Assembly: GCA_025359885.1 (NCBI GenBank)
Contig: JANYDG010000052.1
Span: 1-52,562, forward strand
Reading direction: 5' to 3'
DNA length: 52,562 bases
From: Acidobacteriota bacterium
GTDB lineage: Bacteria; Acidobacteriota; Terriglobia; Terriglobales; Acidobacteriaceae
Shown here one piece after another: positions 17,027-25,335 of the stretch (the stretch's first letter is position 1; each line of letters opens with the position of its first letter). The notes beneath the pieces were generated by a model that was not told the DNA's origin, made no database searches, and was given only the letters and a program-made list of their open reading frames with translations. Both the position numbers and the translations under genes were made by a program.

Positions 17027-19300
17027 ATGAGATCAGGAACCCATCCCCGCGTTGTTGGTACGCCGCAACTCCGCAAAGAGGGTGTCGAAAAGGTGCAGGG
17101 TCGCACAAAATACATCGACGACCTGGAACGGGAAGGGATGTGGTACGGGGCCACGGTCCGAAGCACCATTTCTCGCGGGCGTGTTGTCGCAATCCACTAC
17201 GACCCGCGCATTGACTGGACGGAATTTGTCGTTGTCACAGCCGCGGACATACCAGGAAACAATCACATCCAGATGATTTCAGCCGACCAGCCATGTCTTG
17301 CAAACGGACACGTTAATCACTGCGACGAAGCTATTGTCCTGCTTGCTCACCCGGACAAGCGACGTTTGCCTGAAGCTTTGACTGCCATTCGAGTAGACTA
17401 CGAGCGCCTGCCGGCCGTGCTTTCGATAGAAGAGAGTGAGACCCAATTAGAAATTATCTGGGGACCGGATACCCATGAAGGCAATCTCTTTAAGCAGTTT
17501 TATGTAGAGAAGGGCGATGTTGATTCTGTCTGGGCCAACGCCTCGCATATTGTCGAGGGCGAATACCGGACAGGCGCGCAGGAGCACCTCTATATTGAAA
17601 ACAATGGAGCCATTGCCGAATTCAGCGAAGAAACCGGAGTTACAGTGTGGGGTTCCCTTCAATGCCCCTTCTACGTGCATAAGTCTTTAATGGCAGTTTT
17701 TAACTTACCCGCGGACAAGGTAAGAGTGATTCAAGTCGCCACTGGTGGAGCCTTCGGAGGCAAGGAGGACTATCCTTCAATCCTTGCAGCCCATGCAGGT
17801 CTTCTGGCAATGAAAGTCGGCCGCCCAATCAAACTAGTTTATGACCGCATGGAAGATCTTGCGGCGACAACGAAACGCCATCCTTCACGTACGCGGCACC
17901 GCACAGCCATCGATGAGAACGGCAAAATCCTCGCAATGGAAATCGACATCGCGACCGATGGAGGCGCCTATGCAACGCTTTCTTCGACCGTGCTTTCACG
18001 TGCAACCTTACACGCTACAGGGCCTTATGTGTGTCCCAACATTCGGATAACCGCCCGCGCGTGGGCCACGAATACCGTGCCCTGCGGAGCCTTTCGCGGC
18101 TTTGGCGCACCACAAACCATCTTTGCCATCGAAAGACACATCGAGCAACTGGCGCTCGCTGTAGGCCTGGACTCAGACGAAATTCGACGCCGCAACTTCC
18201 TGCATGACGGAGACTCCACTGCAACGCAGCAGGTGATGATTGAACCTGTAATCCTCGACAAACTCCTTGATCGTGCAATTGAAGTCAGTGAATTCCATGA
18301 GAAGCGGATTCAATTTTCCGGGGATAACCCATCCAGCCTGATTAAACGCGGGATAGGCCTTGCCGCGTTTTATCATGGCTCTGGATTCACCGGCTCGGGC
18401 GAACGCTATCTCAATTCGCTCGCAGGGATCGATGTAGCTCCAGACAACAAAGTGCGTGTACTGGTGTCGAGCACCGAATTTGGTCAGGGTACCAATACAA
18501 TCCTTGCGCAGATTGCGGCCGAGTCGCTGGGAATATCCTATGACGATGTCATAATGGCTCCTTGCGACACTGCAATCGTACCCAACAGCGGACCTACTGT
18601 CGCATCGCGAACATCGATGGTTGTGGGTAAACTCATCGAACGAGCGGGGAGCCAACTTATTGCGAGTCTCAAGTTGGAAGCAGGTCTTTTAGACTCATAT
18701 TCGACGCAAGATTTCTTCTCAGCCTGTGATCTTTACCGTGAACACAAAGGAAAAGTTGAATCTCTGAGCCGATACGAAGCTCCGCCGAACATCTATTGGA
18801 ACGACCAACTCTATCAAGGTGAAGCCTACCCCGCCTTTGCATGGGCCGTTTATGTCGCAGAAGTTGCAGTGGACACCACAACTTATTCCGCAGAAGTAAA
18901 CGCCTTTCATGCTGTGCAGGAAGTGGGAAGAGTCCTTAATCCCACTCTTGCCGCCGGGCAGATTGAGGGAGGCATCGCTCAAGGTATAGGTTACGCTCTT
19001 TATGAGAAAGTGCTATACAAAGACGGGCACATGTTCAACAACCAGATGACAAACTACATCATCCCGACAGCACAGGACATACCGCCGATCAATGTCTACT
19101 TTGAAGAGATACCCTTCGAGCATGGTGCCTACGGAGCAAAAGGCATTGGAGAATTACCCCATGACGGCCCAGCACCAGCTATTCTCAATGCAATTCAGAA
19201 TGCACTTGATCTAAGTTTTACTTCGATTCCTCTACTTCCCGAGGACATTTGCCTACGCATGACACAAGCTTCACATGCGATGTCACCGGTGTCCGCATGA
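17027..19300 (+). CDS. xdhA: Xanthine dehydrogenase, molybdopterin-binding subunit
   Basis: This is the large catalytic subunit that oxidises hypoxanthine and xanthine to urate. The 757 residues contain the aldehyde-oxidase a/b hammerhead (VQGRTKYIDDLE), the Mo-cofactor segments ATGGAFGGKEDYPS, CGAFRGFGAPQTIFAIE and STEFGQGTNTILAQIAAESLG, and the C-terminal GAKGIGELPHDGPAPA with the catalytic Glu. The ATG at 17027-17029 follows an AAGAGG motif; a TTG at 16967 would add 20 residues without conservation. It is the first gene of the operon, and its stop overlaps the Fe-S subunit start. Gene letters follow E. coli usage. No XdhC-type sulfuration chaperone is seen nearby. Confidence 0.93.
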   Translation: MRSGTHPRVVGTPQLRKEGVEKVQGRTKYIDDLEREGMWYGATVRSTISRGRVVAIHYDPRIDWTEFVVVTAADIPGNNHIQMISADQPCLANGHVNHCDEAIVLLAHPDKRRLPEALTAIRVDYERLPAVLSIEESETQLEIIWGPDTHEGNLFKQFYVEKGDVDSVWANASHIVEGEYRTGAQEHLYIENNGAIAEFSEETGVTVWGSLQCPFYVHKSLMAVFNLPADKVRVIQVATGGAFGGKEDYPSILAAHAGLLAMKVGRPIKLVYDRMEDLAATTKRHPSRTRHRTAIDENGKILAMEIDIATDGGAYATLSSTVLSRATLHATGPYVCPNIRITARAWATNTVPCGAFRGFGAPQTIFAIERHIEQLALAVGLDSDEIRRRNFLHDGDSTATQQVMIEPVILDKLLDRAIEVSEFHEKRIQFSGDNPSSLIKRGIGLAAFYHGSGFTGSGERYLNSLAGIDVAPDNKVRVLVSSTEFGQGTNTILAQIAAESLGISYDDVIMAPCDTAIVPNSGPTVASRTSMVVGKLIERAGSQLIASLKLEAGLLDSYSTQDFFSACDLYREHKGKVESLSRYEAPPNIYWNDQLYQGEAYPAFAWAVYVAEVAVDTTTYSAEVNAFHAVQEVGRVLNPTLAAGQIEGGIAQGIGYALYEKVLYKDGHMFNNQMTNYIIPTAQDIPPINVYFEEIPFEHGAYGAKGIGELPHDGPAPAILNAIQNALDLSFTSIPLLPEDICLRMTQASHAMSPVSA

Positions 19301-19800
19301 TTCACCCTTCGCATACGGTCCGCTTCACAGTGAACGGACAATCACGTTCAGTTGATGCTCCGCCGCTAAAACGGTTACTTGACGTGTTGCGCGAAGATCT
19401 CGCACTGACTGGCACCAAGGAAGGTTGCGGTGAGGGTGAGTGTGGATCTTGTTCGGTTCGCATCAACGGCGAACTCGTAAATAGTTGTCTAGTTCCAATC
19501 TTACAGGTCGAGGGGGCTTTTGTAGAAACAATCGAGGGGCTGTCTCAAGCCGATGTCATCGCTGAACTACACCCACTGCAGCAGGCCTTTCTCCAACGTG
19601 GCGGCGCGCAGTGTGGCATATGCACTCCGGGAATGCTTGTAGCTGCTGCACATCTTCTTTCACACACGCCAAACCCAACCCTTGAAGAAACTCGTGAGGC
19701 ACTGGCAGGCAATCTCTGCCGATGTACGGGTTACGTCAGGATATTTGAATCGATCCTTTCCCTGGCAGCGATGGAGGAACCAGCCGATCATGCGCGGTAA
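19297..19800 (+). CDS. xdhC: Xanthine dehydrogenase, 2Fe-2S subunit
   Basis: The small electron-transfer subunit, 167 residues. Cys44, Cys49 and Cys52 (GCGEGECGSC) with a later Cys form the plant-type cluster. QCGICTPGMLVAAAHLL and NLCRCTGYVRI hold the second, all-helical cluster next to the Mo centre. The ATG at 19297-19299 overlaps the preceding stop (ATGA). A longer frame from a TTG 48 bases earlier lies inside the large subunit gene and is unlikely. The order Mo, FeS, FAD is one of the usual three-subunit arrangements. Confidence 0.93.
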   Translation: MIHPSHTVRFTVNGQSRSVDAPPLKRLLDVLREDLALTGTKEGCGEGECGSCSVRINGELVNSCLVPILQVEGAFVETIEGLSQADVIAELHPLQQAFLQRGGAQCGICTPGMLVAAAHLLSHTPNPTLEETREALAGNLCRCTGYVRIFESILSLAAMEEPADHAR

Positions 19801-20668
19801 CCCTGCAACCCATCTATTCATTCGCCCTTCTAACCTCAACGGCATCCTTACATTACTTGCTTCAGAGCCGGGTCAGTGGACTCCTTTTGCTGGCGGTACT
19901 GAATTAATGGTTTCACATGCCGCTGGTCAACTCAGAGCTCAAAAACTGATTAATATCTGGGGTGTTCCAGAACTAAGCCGAATTGATATGGACGATAACT
20001 TTCTATCAATCGGAGGCGGCGTAACTTTCCGCCAGATTCGTGATCATGCAACAATCGCCTCTGAATTCCCCTTGCTTGCTCAAGCAGCTGGTTGGATTGG
20101 GTCCATTGCAAATCAAAGCCGCGCCACCCTTGCGGGCAACATCGTGAACGGCTCGCCAGCCGCCGATGCCCCCCCATCTCTGCTCGTCTATAACTCTGAA
20201 ATTGAACTCATCTCACAGCGCGGCGTACGACGTGTTCCCTACGCCAGCTTTCATGTAGGCTACAAGCAAAATATCCTCCGCATCGATGAACTTGTCTATG
20301 CGCTCCATCTGCCGCGACGCTTCACGACACATAACCACTATCTCCGCAAGGTGGGGGCACGTCGGGCAATGGCCATATCCAAGGTTGCGCTCGCCGCAAC
20401 AGCAGTTGTCAAGAACGACATATTTTTGGAGATACGACTAGCCGCGGCAAGCGTTGCCGACCGACCCGTGCGTTTGTTGATAACAGAAGCTGCTCTGGCT
20501 AATCAGCCATTGACTCATAAGACAATCGCGAATGCACGTATGGCCATCTACAACGAAGTGAAGCCCATCGACGACATCCGTTCGACAGCAGAATATCGGA
20601 GATGTGTAGCTGCCAATTTGTTGCAACAATTCATCATGCAATGCATTGCACGAGAGTATTCAAGATGA
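19790..20668 (+). CDS. xdhB: Xanthine dehydrogenase, FAD-binding subunit
   Basis: The 292-residue FAD subunit passes electrons from the Fe-S clusters to NAD or another acceptor. FAD-binding motifs are PFAGGTELMVSHAAG and SRATLAGNIVNGSPAADAPP. The C-terminal CO dehydrogenase flavoprotein-like domain is present (YLRKVGARRAMAISKVALA). The start is the ATG at 19790-19792, 11 bases inside the Fe-S gene, with GGAGG 12 bases upstream. A longer frame reading to 19682 has no conservation. The stop overlaps the next start. Confidence 0.9.
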   Translation: MRGNPATHLFIRPSNLNGILTLLASEPGQWTPFAGGTELMVSHAAGQLRAQKLINIWGVPELSRIDMDDNFLSIGGGVTFRQIRDHATIASEFPLLAQAAGWIGSIANQSRATLAGNIVNGSPAADAPPSLLVYNSEIELISQRGVRRVPYASFHVGYKQNILRIDELVYALHLPRRFTTHNHYLRKVGARRAMAISKVALAATAVVKNDIFLEIRLAAASVADRPVRLLITEAALANQPLTHKTIANARMAIYNEVKPIDDIRSTAEYRRCVAANLLQQFIMQCIAREYSR

Positions 20669-21174
20669 ACCTGACTCTCAAGGCATGGAATGATGCACCC
20701 AATGAAATCGCGATAGCTCCACTCCTCGATTGCTGCGCGTCACGCGAATGGGCACAACAACTCGTGTCAATGCGCCCCTTCCAGGATATGGAATGCCTGA
20801 TCAACGCCGCAAGCCAGGTCTGGGCGACGATGCAGGAAGCTGATTTGATGCAAGCTTTCCGGGCCCACCCGCGCATCGGCGAGCGCACACACACTCAGTC
20901 TACCGAGCAATTCATAACATGGTCACTCAAGGAACAGTCTTCAGCGAGCGATGTGGCAGAGGAAACGCTCCAAGCCTTGCGAAGTGGAAACATTCTCTAC
21001 GAGGAACAATTTGGTTTTACCTATATCGTCTGCGCAACGGGCAAATCAGCAGGTGATATGATCGACATTCTAAACTACCGATTAAGCAGCAACAGACAAA
21101 CGGAGTTGCTCGAGGCCGCCGAACAACAACGACAGATAACAGAGATTCGACTGCGAAAGTGGCTAAACATATGA
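20665..21174 (+). CDS. uraD: 2-oxo-4-hydroxy-4-carboxy-5-ureidoimidazoline (OHCU) decarboxylase
   Basis: The enzyme converts OHCU to (S)-allantoin, the last step of the urate-to-allantoin conversion. Its 169 residues show the family pattern MRPFQDMECLINAASQVW and then AFRAHPRIGERT, with the catalytic His. SLKEQSSAS follows, then FGFTYIVCATGKSAGDMIDI and EQQRQITEIRLRKWL. The ATG at 20665 overlaps the preceding TGA, and the gene's own TGA overlaps the next ATG. Confidence 0.93.
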   Translation: MNLTLKAWNDAPNEIAIAPLLDCCASREWAQQLVSMRPFQDMECLINAASQVWATMQEADLMQAFRAHPRIGERTHTQSTEQFITWSLKEQSSASDVAEETLQALRSGNILYEEQFGFTYIVCATGKSAGDMIDILNYRLSSNRQTELLEAAEQQRQITEIRLRKWLNI

Positions 21175-21500
21175 GCACCCTTTCGATACATGTTCTGGAT
21201 ACCGCACTTGGTAAGCCCGCCAGTGGTATTCACATTGTGCTTGAGCAGAGAGAACAATCAGGATGGCTGCCGATCGGTCGAGGATGTACTGACACCGATG
21301 GACGTTGCCGCAGTCTTTGCAACCAGATCGATTCTGGGACTTTTCGTCTGAACTTTGCAATGGAGGAATACTTCATCCGGCAGAATCGACAAAGCCTCTA
21401 TCCCGAGATAAGTATAACTTTCCGAGTGAATGGTGACGAACACTTTCATATTCCACTTTTAGTCAGCGACAACAGTTACACTACCTATCGAGGTAGTTGA
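21171..21500 (+). CDS. uraH: 5-hydroxyisourate hydrolase (transthyretin-like)
   Basis: It hydrolyses the uricase product 5-hydroxyisourate to OHCU. The 109-residue protein has the N-terminal LSIHVLDTALGKPASGI strand with the catalytic His, the DTDGRCRSL loop with the active-site Arg, and the C-terminal YRGS signature that completes the active site. The ATG at 21171-21173 overlaps the uraD stop. Confidence 0.95.
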   Translation: MSTLSIHVLDTALGKPASGIHIVLEQREQSGWLPIGRGCTDTDGRCRSLCNQIDSGTFRLNFAMEEYFIRQNRQSLYPEISITFRVNGDEHFHIPLLVSDNSYTTYRGS

Positions 21501-21520
21501 CTTGACAAGGAGATTGACGG

Positions 21521-22363
21521 ATGGCTTCTCTGGGACTTAATCGTTATGGCAAGGCGCGCGTGCGGGTAATGAAAGTAGTGCGGTACGACGATTTTCATGA
21601 AATGAAGGAGTGGAGCGTAAAAGTGCTGTTGCAAGGCAACTTTGAGACATGTTTCACTCAAGGGGAGAATCACAATATATTACCTACGGATACAATCAAG
21701 AATACGGTCTATTCCTTGGCCAGGGACTCCACATCGTCCACGCTCGAAGACTTTGCCACCGAACTTGTTGCCTATCTACTGGCCAACAATCCCCAGGTTT
21801 CACAAGCCGCCGTCGAAATAGAAGAGAAGAACTGGCGGCAATTGCTCATCGATGGTGAGCCCCATGCCACAACATATGCAATCGCTGGGCCGGAAGTGAA
21901 GACTACGGAGGTACTGGGAGAAAGAGGCTCAGCACTCAAGATAAGTTCCGGCATCGACGGCCTGGTAATTCTGAAAACGACAAAGTCTGCTTTCACGGGG
22001 TACATCAAAGACAAGTTCACAACTCTCCCTGAAAGTACTGATCGCATTTTTGCTACGCGCGCAACAATTACTTGGGAATATGACACTCTCCCAAGTGACT
22101 ATGAGAGAGCGAGGGCGTCAGCTATCGAATCACTCTTGAAGACATTTGCTGAGCACGACAGCCTGAGTGTGCAGCACACGTTGTATGACATGGGGGTTGC
22201 CCTGTTAGCAGCAGTGCCAGAAGCACAGCGTGTAAAACTAACAATGCCAAACCTTCATTGTCTTCCGGTTGATTTAAGCCGATTTGGGCAGAACAATCCA
22301 AACCAAATATTTGTCCCAACCGATGAACCACATGGCTACATTGAAGCTGTCATCGAGCGATAG
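21521..22363 (+). CDS. uox: Uricase (cofactor-free urate oxidase)
   Basis: It oxidises urate to 5-hydroxyisourate with O2. The 280-residue protein has the first T-fold motif YGKARVRVMKV (active-site Lys) and LPTDTIKNTVYSLARD (active-site Thr). SDRIFATRATITW-like and LHCLPVDLSRFGQNNPNQIF segments follow, the latter with the third catalytic His; the Lys-His-His/Tyr of many family members reads Leu-His-Cys here. A strong AAGGAG motif lies nine bases before the ATG. This gene has the only clear spacer in the middle of the operon (20 bases after uraH), and its own ribosome-binding site suggests higher expression. Confidence 0.92.
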   Translation: MASLGLNRYGKARVRVMKVVRYDDFHEMKEWSVKVLLQGNFETCFTQGENHNILPTDTIKNTVYSLARDSTSSTLEDFATELVAYLLANNPQVSQAAVEIEEKNWRQLLIDGEPHATTYAIAGPEVKTTEVLGERGSALKISSGIDGLVILKTTKSAFTGYIKDKFTTLPESTDRIFATRATITWEYDTLPSDYERARASAIESLLKTFAEHDSLSVQHTLYDMGVALLAAVPEAQRVKLTMPNLHCLPVDLSRFGQNNPNQIFVPTDEPHGYIEAVIER

Positions 22364-22373
22364 GTGAATAGAC

Positions 22374-23765
22374 ATGGCTCTGCTTATTCAAAACGGCGAG
22401 ATTGTTACCGCTGATTCTCGTTATTTCGCAGACATCTTCGTTGAGGATGAAACCATTACCCGAATCGGAAGTAACCTTGAGCTGCCCCCAGGAACTGAAG
22501 TCGTAGACGCCCGAGGATGCTTGATATGTCCTGGTTTCATCAATCCGCATGTACATATTTACTTGCCCTTCATGGCAACTTTCGCGAAAGATACTCACGA
22601 GACAGCGAGCATTGCGGCTCTGATGGGCGGCACCACCACTTTCATCGAAATGTGCTGCCCATCGCGGCTGGATCACGCGCTGGATAGTTATTATTTATGG
22701 AAAGAGAAGGCCCATAATCACAGCGCCTGCGACTATGCATTTCACATGGGAGTCACGCGTTGGAATGATGAAACCGAGTCACAATTGCGAAGGATTGTGG
22801 CAGACGGTACATCTTCATTCAAAGTATTCCTTGCGTACAAGAATTTTTTTGGCATTGAGGATACTGAGCTGTTTCAGACACTCCGACTTGGCAAAGAAAT
22901 GGGAGTCATCACGGCGGCCCATTGCGAGAATGCAGAAATTGTAAGCCGATTGCAGACTTATCTTCTGAGTGTTGGAAAAACAGGTCCCGAATGGCATGAA
23001 CCGAGCCGACCTGAAACAGTGGAAGCAGCGGGGACTCATCGCTTCGCAGCATTTGTAGAGTTAACCAAAGCTCAAGGATATGTGGTTCACCTTTCCTGCG
23101 CTCCGGCGCTTGAAGAGGCCGCACGCGCAAAGCAGCGCGGTGTGCGCCTTGCAATTGAGTCTGTGCTACCTCACTTTCTACTGGATAATAGTTTGACAGA
23201 GCAGCCTGGGGTTGAGGCAATGAAGTACGTGATGTCTCCACCACTACGAGACAGGAGAAATCATCGATCACTTTGGAACGGGCTTCGATCGGGAATTATT
23301 GATACTGTTGGCACAGACCATTGTCCTTTTGACCTAGCGCAGAAGGGGCTGGGCGAACTGGCTTTCACGGATATCCCTAACGGCATTCCCGGGATTGAGG
23401 AACGAGTCAGTCTGATGTACACACGCGGCGTTGTCACTGGCCAGATCGATATTCATCGCTTTGTAGATGCCTTGAGTACGCGAGCAGCAAAACTCTTTGG
23501 ACTCTTCCCTCGCAAAGGAACGATTGCGCCCGGCAGCGACGCTGACTTGGTTGTCTTCGACCCGACGTATCGTGGGATTATTTCTGTCAAGACGCAGCAT
23601 ACTCAAAATGACTACAACGCCTTCGAAGAGTTTGGCGTCAAAGGTCGTGCTTCTGTAGTGACGGTGCGCGGTAAGGTGCAAGTTCGCGACGGAGTCTTTG
23701 TCGGTGATCGGTTTCGGGGGCGCTTCCTGGCGCGCGAACCGATAGGAGATACACATGGTGAATAA
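22374..23765 (+). CDS. Cyclic amidohydrolase of the dihydropyrimidinase type, likely allantoinase
   Basis: A 463-residue metal-dependent amidohydrolase. Metal ligands are HVH (INPHVHIYLPF), the carboxylated Lys in SSFKVFLAYKNF, His in AHCEN, His in YVVHLSCAPAL, and Asp in GTDHCPFDLAQKG. The last motif, with IPNGIPGIEERVSLMYTRG and FPRKGTIAPGSDADLVVFDP, is closest to dihydropyrimidinases/hydantoinases, not classic AllB. Its place between uricase and allantoate amidohydrolase argues for allantoin ring opening. Hydantoin or dihydropyrimidine hydrolysis remains possible. The stop overlaps the next gene by 11 bases. Confidence 0.85.
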   Translation: MALLIQNGEIVTADSRYFADIFVEDETITRIGSNLELPPGTEVVDARGCLICPGFINPHVHIYLPFMATFAKDTHETASIAALMGGTTTFIEMCCPSRLDHALDSYYLWKEKAHNHSACDYAFHMGVTRWNDETESQLRRIVADGTSSFKVFLAYKNFFGIEDTELFQTLRLGKEMGVITAAHCENAEIVSRLQTYLLSVGKTGPEWHEPSRPETVEAAGTHRFAAFVELTKAQGYVVHLSCAPALEEAARAKQRGVRLAIESVLPHFLLDNSLTEQPGVEAMKYVMSPPLRDRRNHRSLWNGLRSGIIDTVGTDHCPFDLAQKGLGELAFTDIPNGIPGIEERVSLMYTRGVVTGQIDIHRFVDALSTRAAKLFGLFPRKGTIAPGSDADLVVFDPTYRGIISVKTQHTQNDYNAFEEFGVKGRASVVTVRGKVQVRDGVFVGDRFRGRFLAREPIGDTHGE

Positions 23766-25011
23766 CAGAAGTTTCGACCCACACGTGGCAGTTGAACTTT
23801 TGCGCGAGCTCCGCCATCTTACTGCCGATGAAAGCGGCGCCCAAAGGGTTGCATTTACGGAAACCTGGAGCGCAGCTCGTAATTGGTTTCAGAGCAAGCT
23901 TGTAGGCTTTCCGTTTGAGTATCATCGCGATGCTGCCGGAAATCACTGGGTTACTCTCAAAGGTATCTCTGACCGCGTGTTGATTATTGGTAGCCACCTG
24001 GATTCGGTACCCAATGGAGGATGGCTTGATGGAGCGCTGGGAGTTTTAGCGGGCTATGCTATTCTCTATCACTTCGCCATCTCGAAAGTAACTCCGGCGG
24101 TCACAATTCGTCTCGTAGACTGGGCAGATGAAGAGGGTGCCCGCTTCGGACGAAGCCTTTTCGGTTCTTCTGCATTTGCTGGGACTCATTCAATCGAGGC
24201 TGATCGAGGTCGGACAGACAAGACAGGCGTCAGCCTTGAGTCTGCTCTGGCTGAGATCGAAATTGACATCGATAAGATCGGCGAAGCTTCAAACGAGAGG
24301 GCTAACGCACGGGGTTACCTTGAATTACATATCGAGCAAGGTCCAGTGCTGGAGAAGCTGGGACTATCACTTGGTGCAGTCACTGGAACCAAGGGGGTTG
24401 AGCGTCATGTCATTGTTTTTCGGGGGCAGGAGGCGCATTCTGGGTCAACACCAATGACGCTTCGCCGCGATGCCCTTGCTGCCGCAGCAAAACTTGCGCT
24501 GGAGATTCGTCAGATCGCCATGAAACATGTAGATGCAGTTTGCACGATGGGTAGTTTGAAGACTTATCCGGGCATCGTAACCGCTGTCGTGGGGCGTGCC
24601 GAGGCAACACTTGATCAGCGCGACCTTGATGCCCATGTACTAGCGCATATGCTTCAGGAGGCAAAGACGGCAAGCGATCGATTTGCTGCGGAAGAAGGCT
24701 GCTCCGTGGAGTGGTGCCGTATCTGGAATATTGAGCCTTTGCCTTTCCATCCAGAACTGATTGAGTTATGCGAAGAAGCTATACGCGAAATAACCGGGGC
24801 CTCGTATCGTTTGCCATCGGGTCCATTGCATGATGCGGCCGAGGTGTCGCGTCTCGGAATTCCGACGGCGATGATGTTTGTGCAGTCTTTGGGGGGTATC
24901 AGCCATAACTGTATTGAAGATACCCGCGAGGCAGACTTACTGCTGGCCTTGCGAGCATTCCATCTACTGACTGTGAAGACTATCCTATGGATTGCATCTC
25001 AACCTGACTAA
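23755..25011 (+). CDS. allC: Allantoate amidohydrolase (M20/HyuC family)
   Basis: A 418-residue Zn/Mn-dependent hydrolase that releases ammonia from allantoate. Ligand motifs are GSHLDSVPNGGWLDGALGV, WADEEGARFG, ELHIEQGPVLE, and a C-terminal His in GGISHNCIEDT. The dimerisation-domain segment is GQEAHSGSTPMTLRRDA. The same fold serves N-carbamoyl amino-acid hydrolases; the operon favours allantoate. It is the last gene of the purine cluster; ureidoglycine and ureidoglycolate enzymes are not in the window. Confidence 0.9.
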   Translation: MVNNRSFDPHVAVELLRELRHLTADESGAQRVAFTETWSAARNWFQSKLVGFPFEYHRDAAGNHWVTLKGISDRVLIIGSHLDSVPNGGWLDGALGVLAGYAILYHFAISKVTPAVTIRLVDWADEEGARFGRSLFGSSAFAGTHSIEADRGRTDKTGVSLESALAEIEIDIDKIGEASNERANARGYLELHIEQGPVLEKLGLSLGAVTGTKGVERHVIVFRGQEAHSGSTPMTLRRDALAAAAKLALEIRQIAMKHVDAVCTMGSLKTYPGIVTAVVGRAEATLDQRDLDAHVLAHMLQEAKTASDRFAAEEGCSVEWCRIWNIEPLPFHPELIELCEEAIREITGASYRLPSGPLHDAAEVSRLGIPTAMMFVQSLGGISHNCIEDTREADLLLALRAFHLLTVKTILWIASQPD

Positions 25012-25295
25012 TCAGCACTGAGGCGATCGCCTGCGCGCACGCAGAGCTGTCGGCTTCGCTGAGAGAGTCTTTGTATCGCGTCAAGCTCAGCATCTTCGAT
25101 TGGTGTATTCGCGAATCGATCTGCTTGGAAATGCTCAGACCTAAGCAGTGGGGCGGAATCAGACAAGAGCACCGCAAAAATGTTGGGTATCAGCGCAATC
25201 ATCTGGCCGTCGAACCTGGCTGATCAGGCCGTGCTATGCCGCTTCAATCGAGTTTCCTGGTATGTGTTAGCTCCGTTACTGTGCCCGACTTGAGC
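25012..25295. other. Intergenic stretch between purine cluster and efflux module; no supportable gene
   Basis: Nothing certain is coded here. A perfect 12-bp palindrome AGGCGATCGCCT lies at 25021-25032, ten bases after the allC stop, but without a T-run it is a poor terminator. A 64-codon minus-strand frame from ATG at 25200-25202 to 25008 has plausible composition but no ribosome-binding site and no family I recognise; it could be a gene remnant. Confidence 0.5.
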
Positions 25296-25329
25296 CTTCA
25301 GGTCAGCTTAAGCCTTAGTCGTTGATAAT
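25296..25329 (+). promoter_or_regulatory. Candidate response-regulator box and -10 upstream of the regulator gene
   Basis: CTTCAG (25296-25301), five bases, CTTAAG (25307-25312), followed after 11 bases by a -10-like GATAAT (25324-25329). Tandem six-base half-sites with a five-base gap are typical of OmpR/PhoB-type regulators such as PmrA and QseB. The same arrangement recurs at 27554-27570. The box lies where a -35 element would be. Confidence 0.6.
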
Positions 25330-25335
25330 ACGTTC

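Noticed and set aside
25021-25032. Perfect palindrome AGGCGATCGCCT after allC
   Set aside because: Only 12 bp with no loop or T-run, so it is a poor terminator; GCGATCGC palindromes occur by chance in GC-rich DNA.
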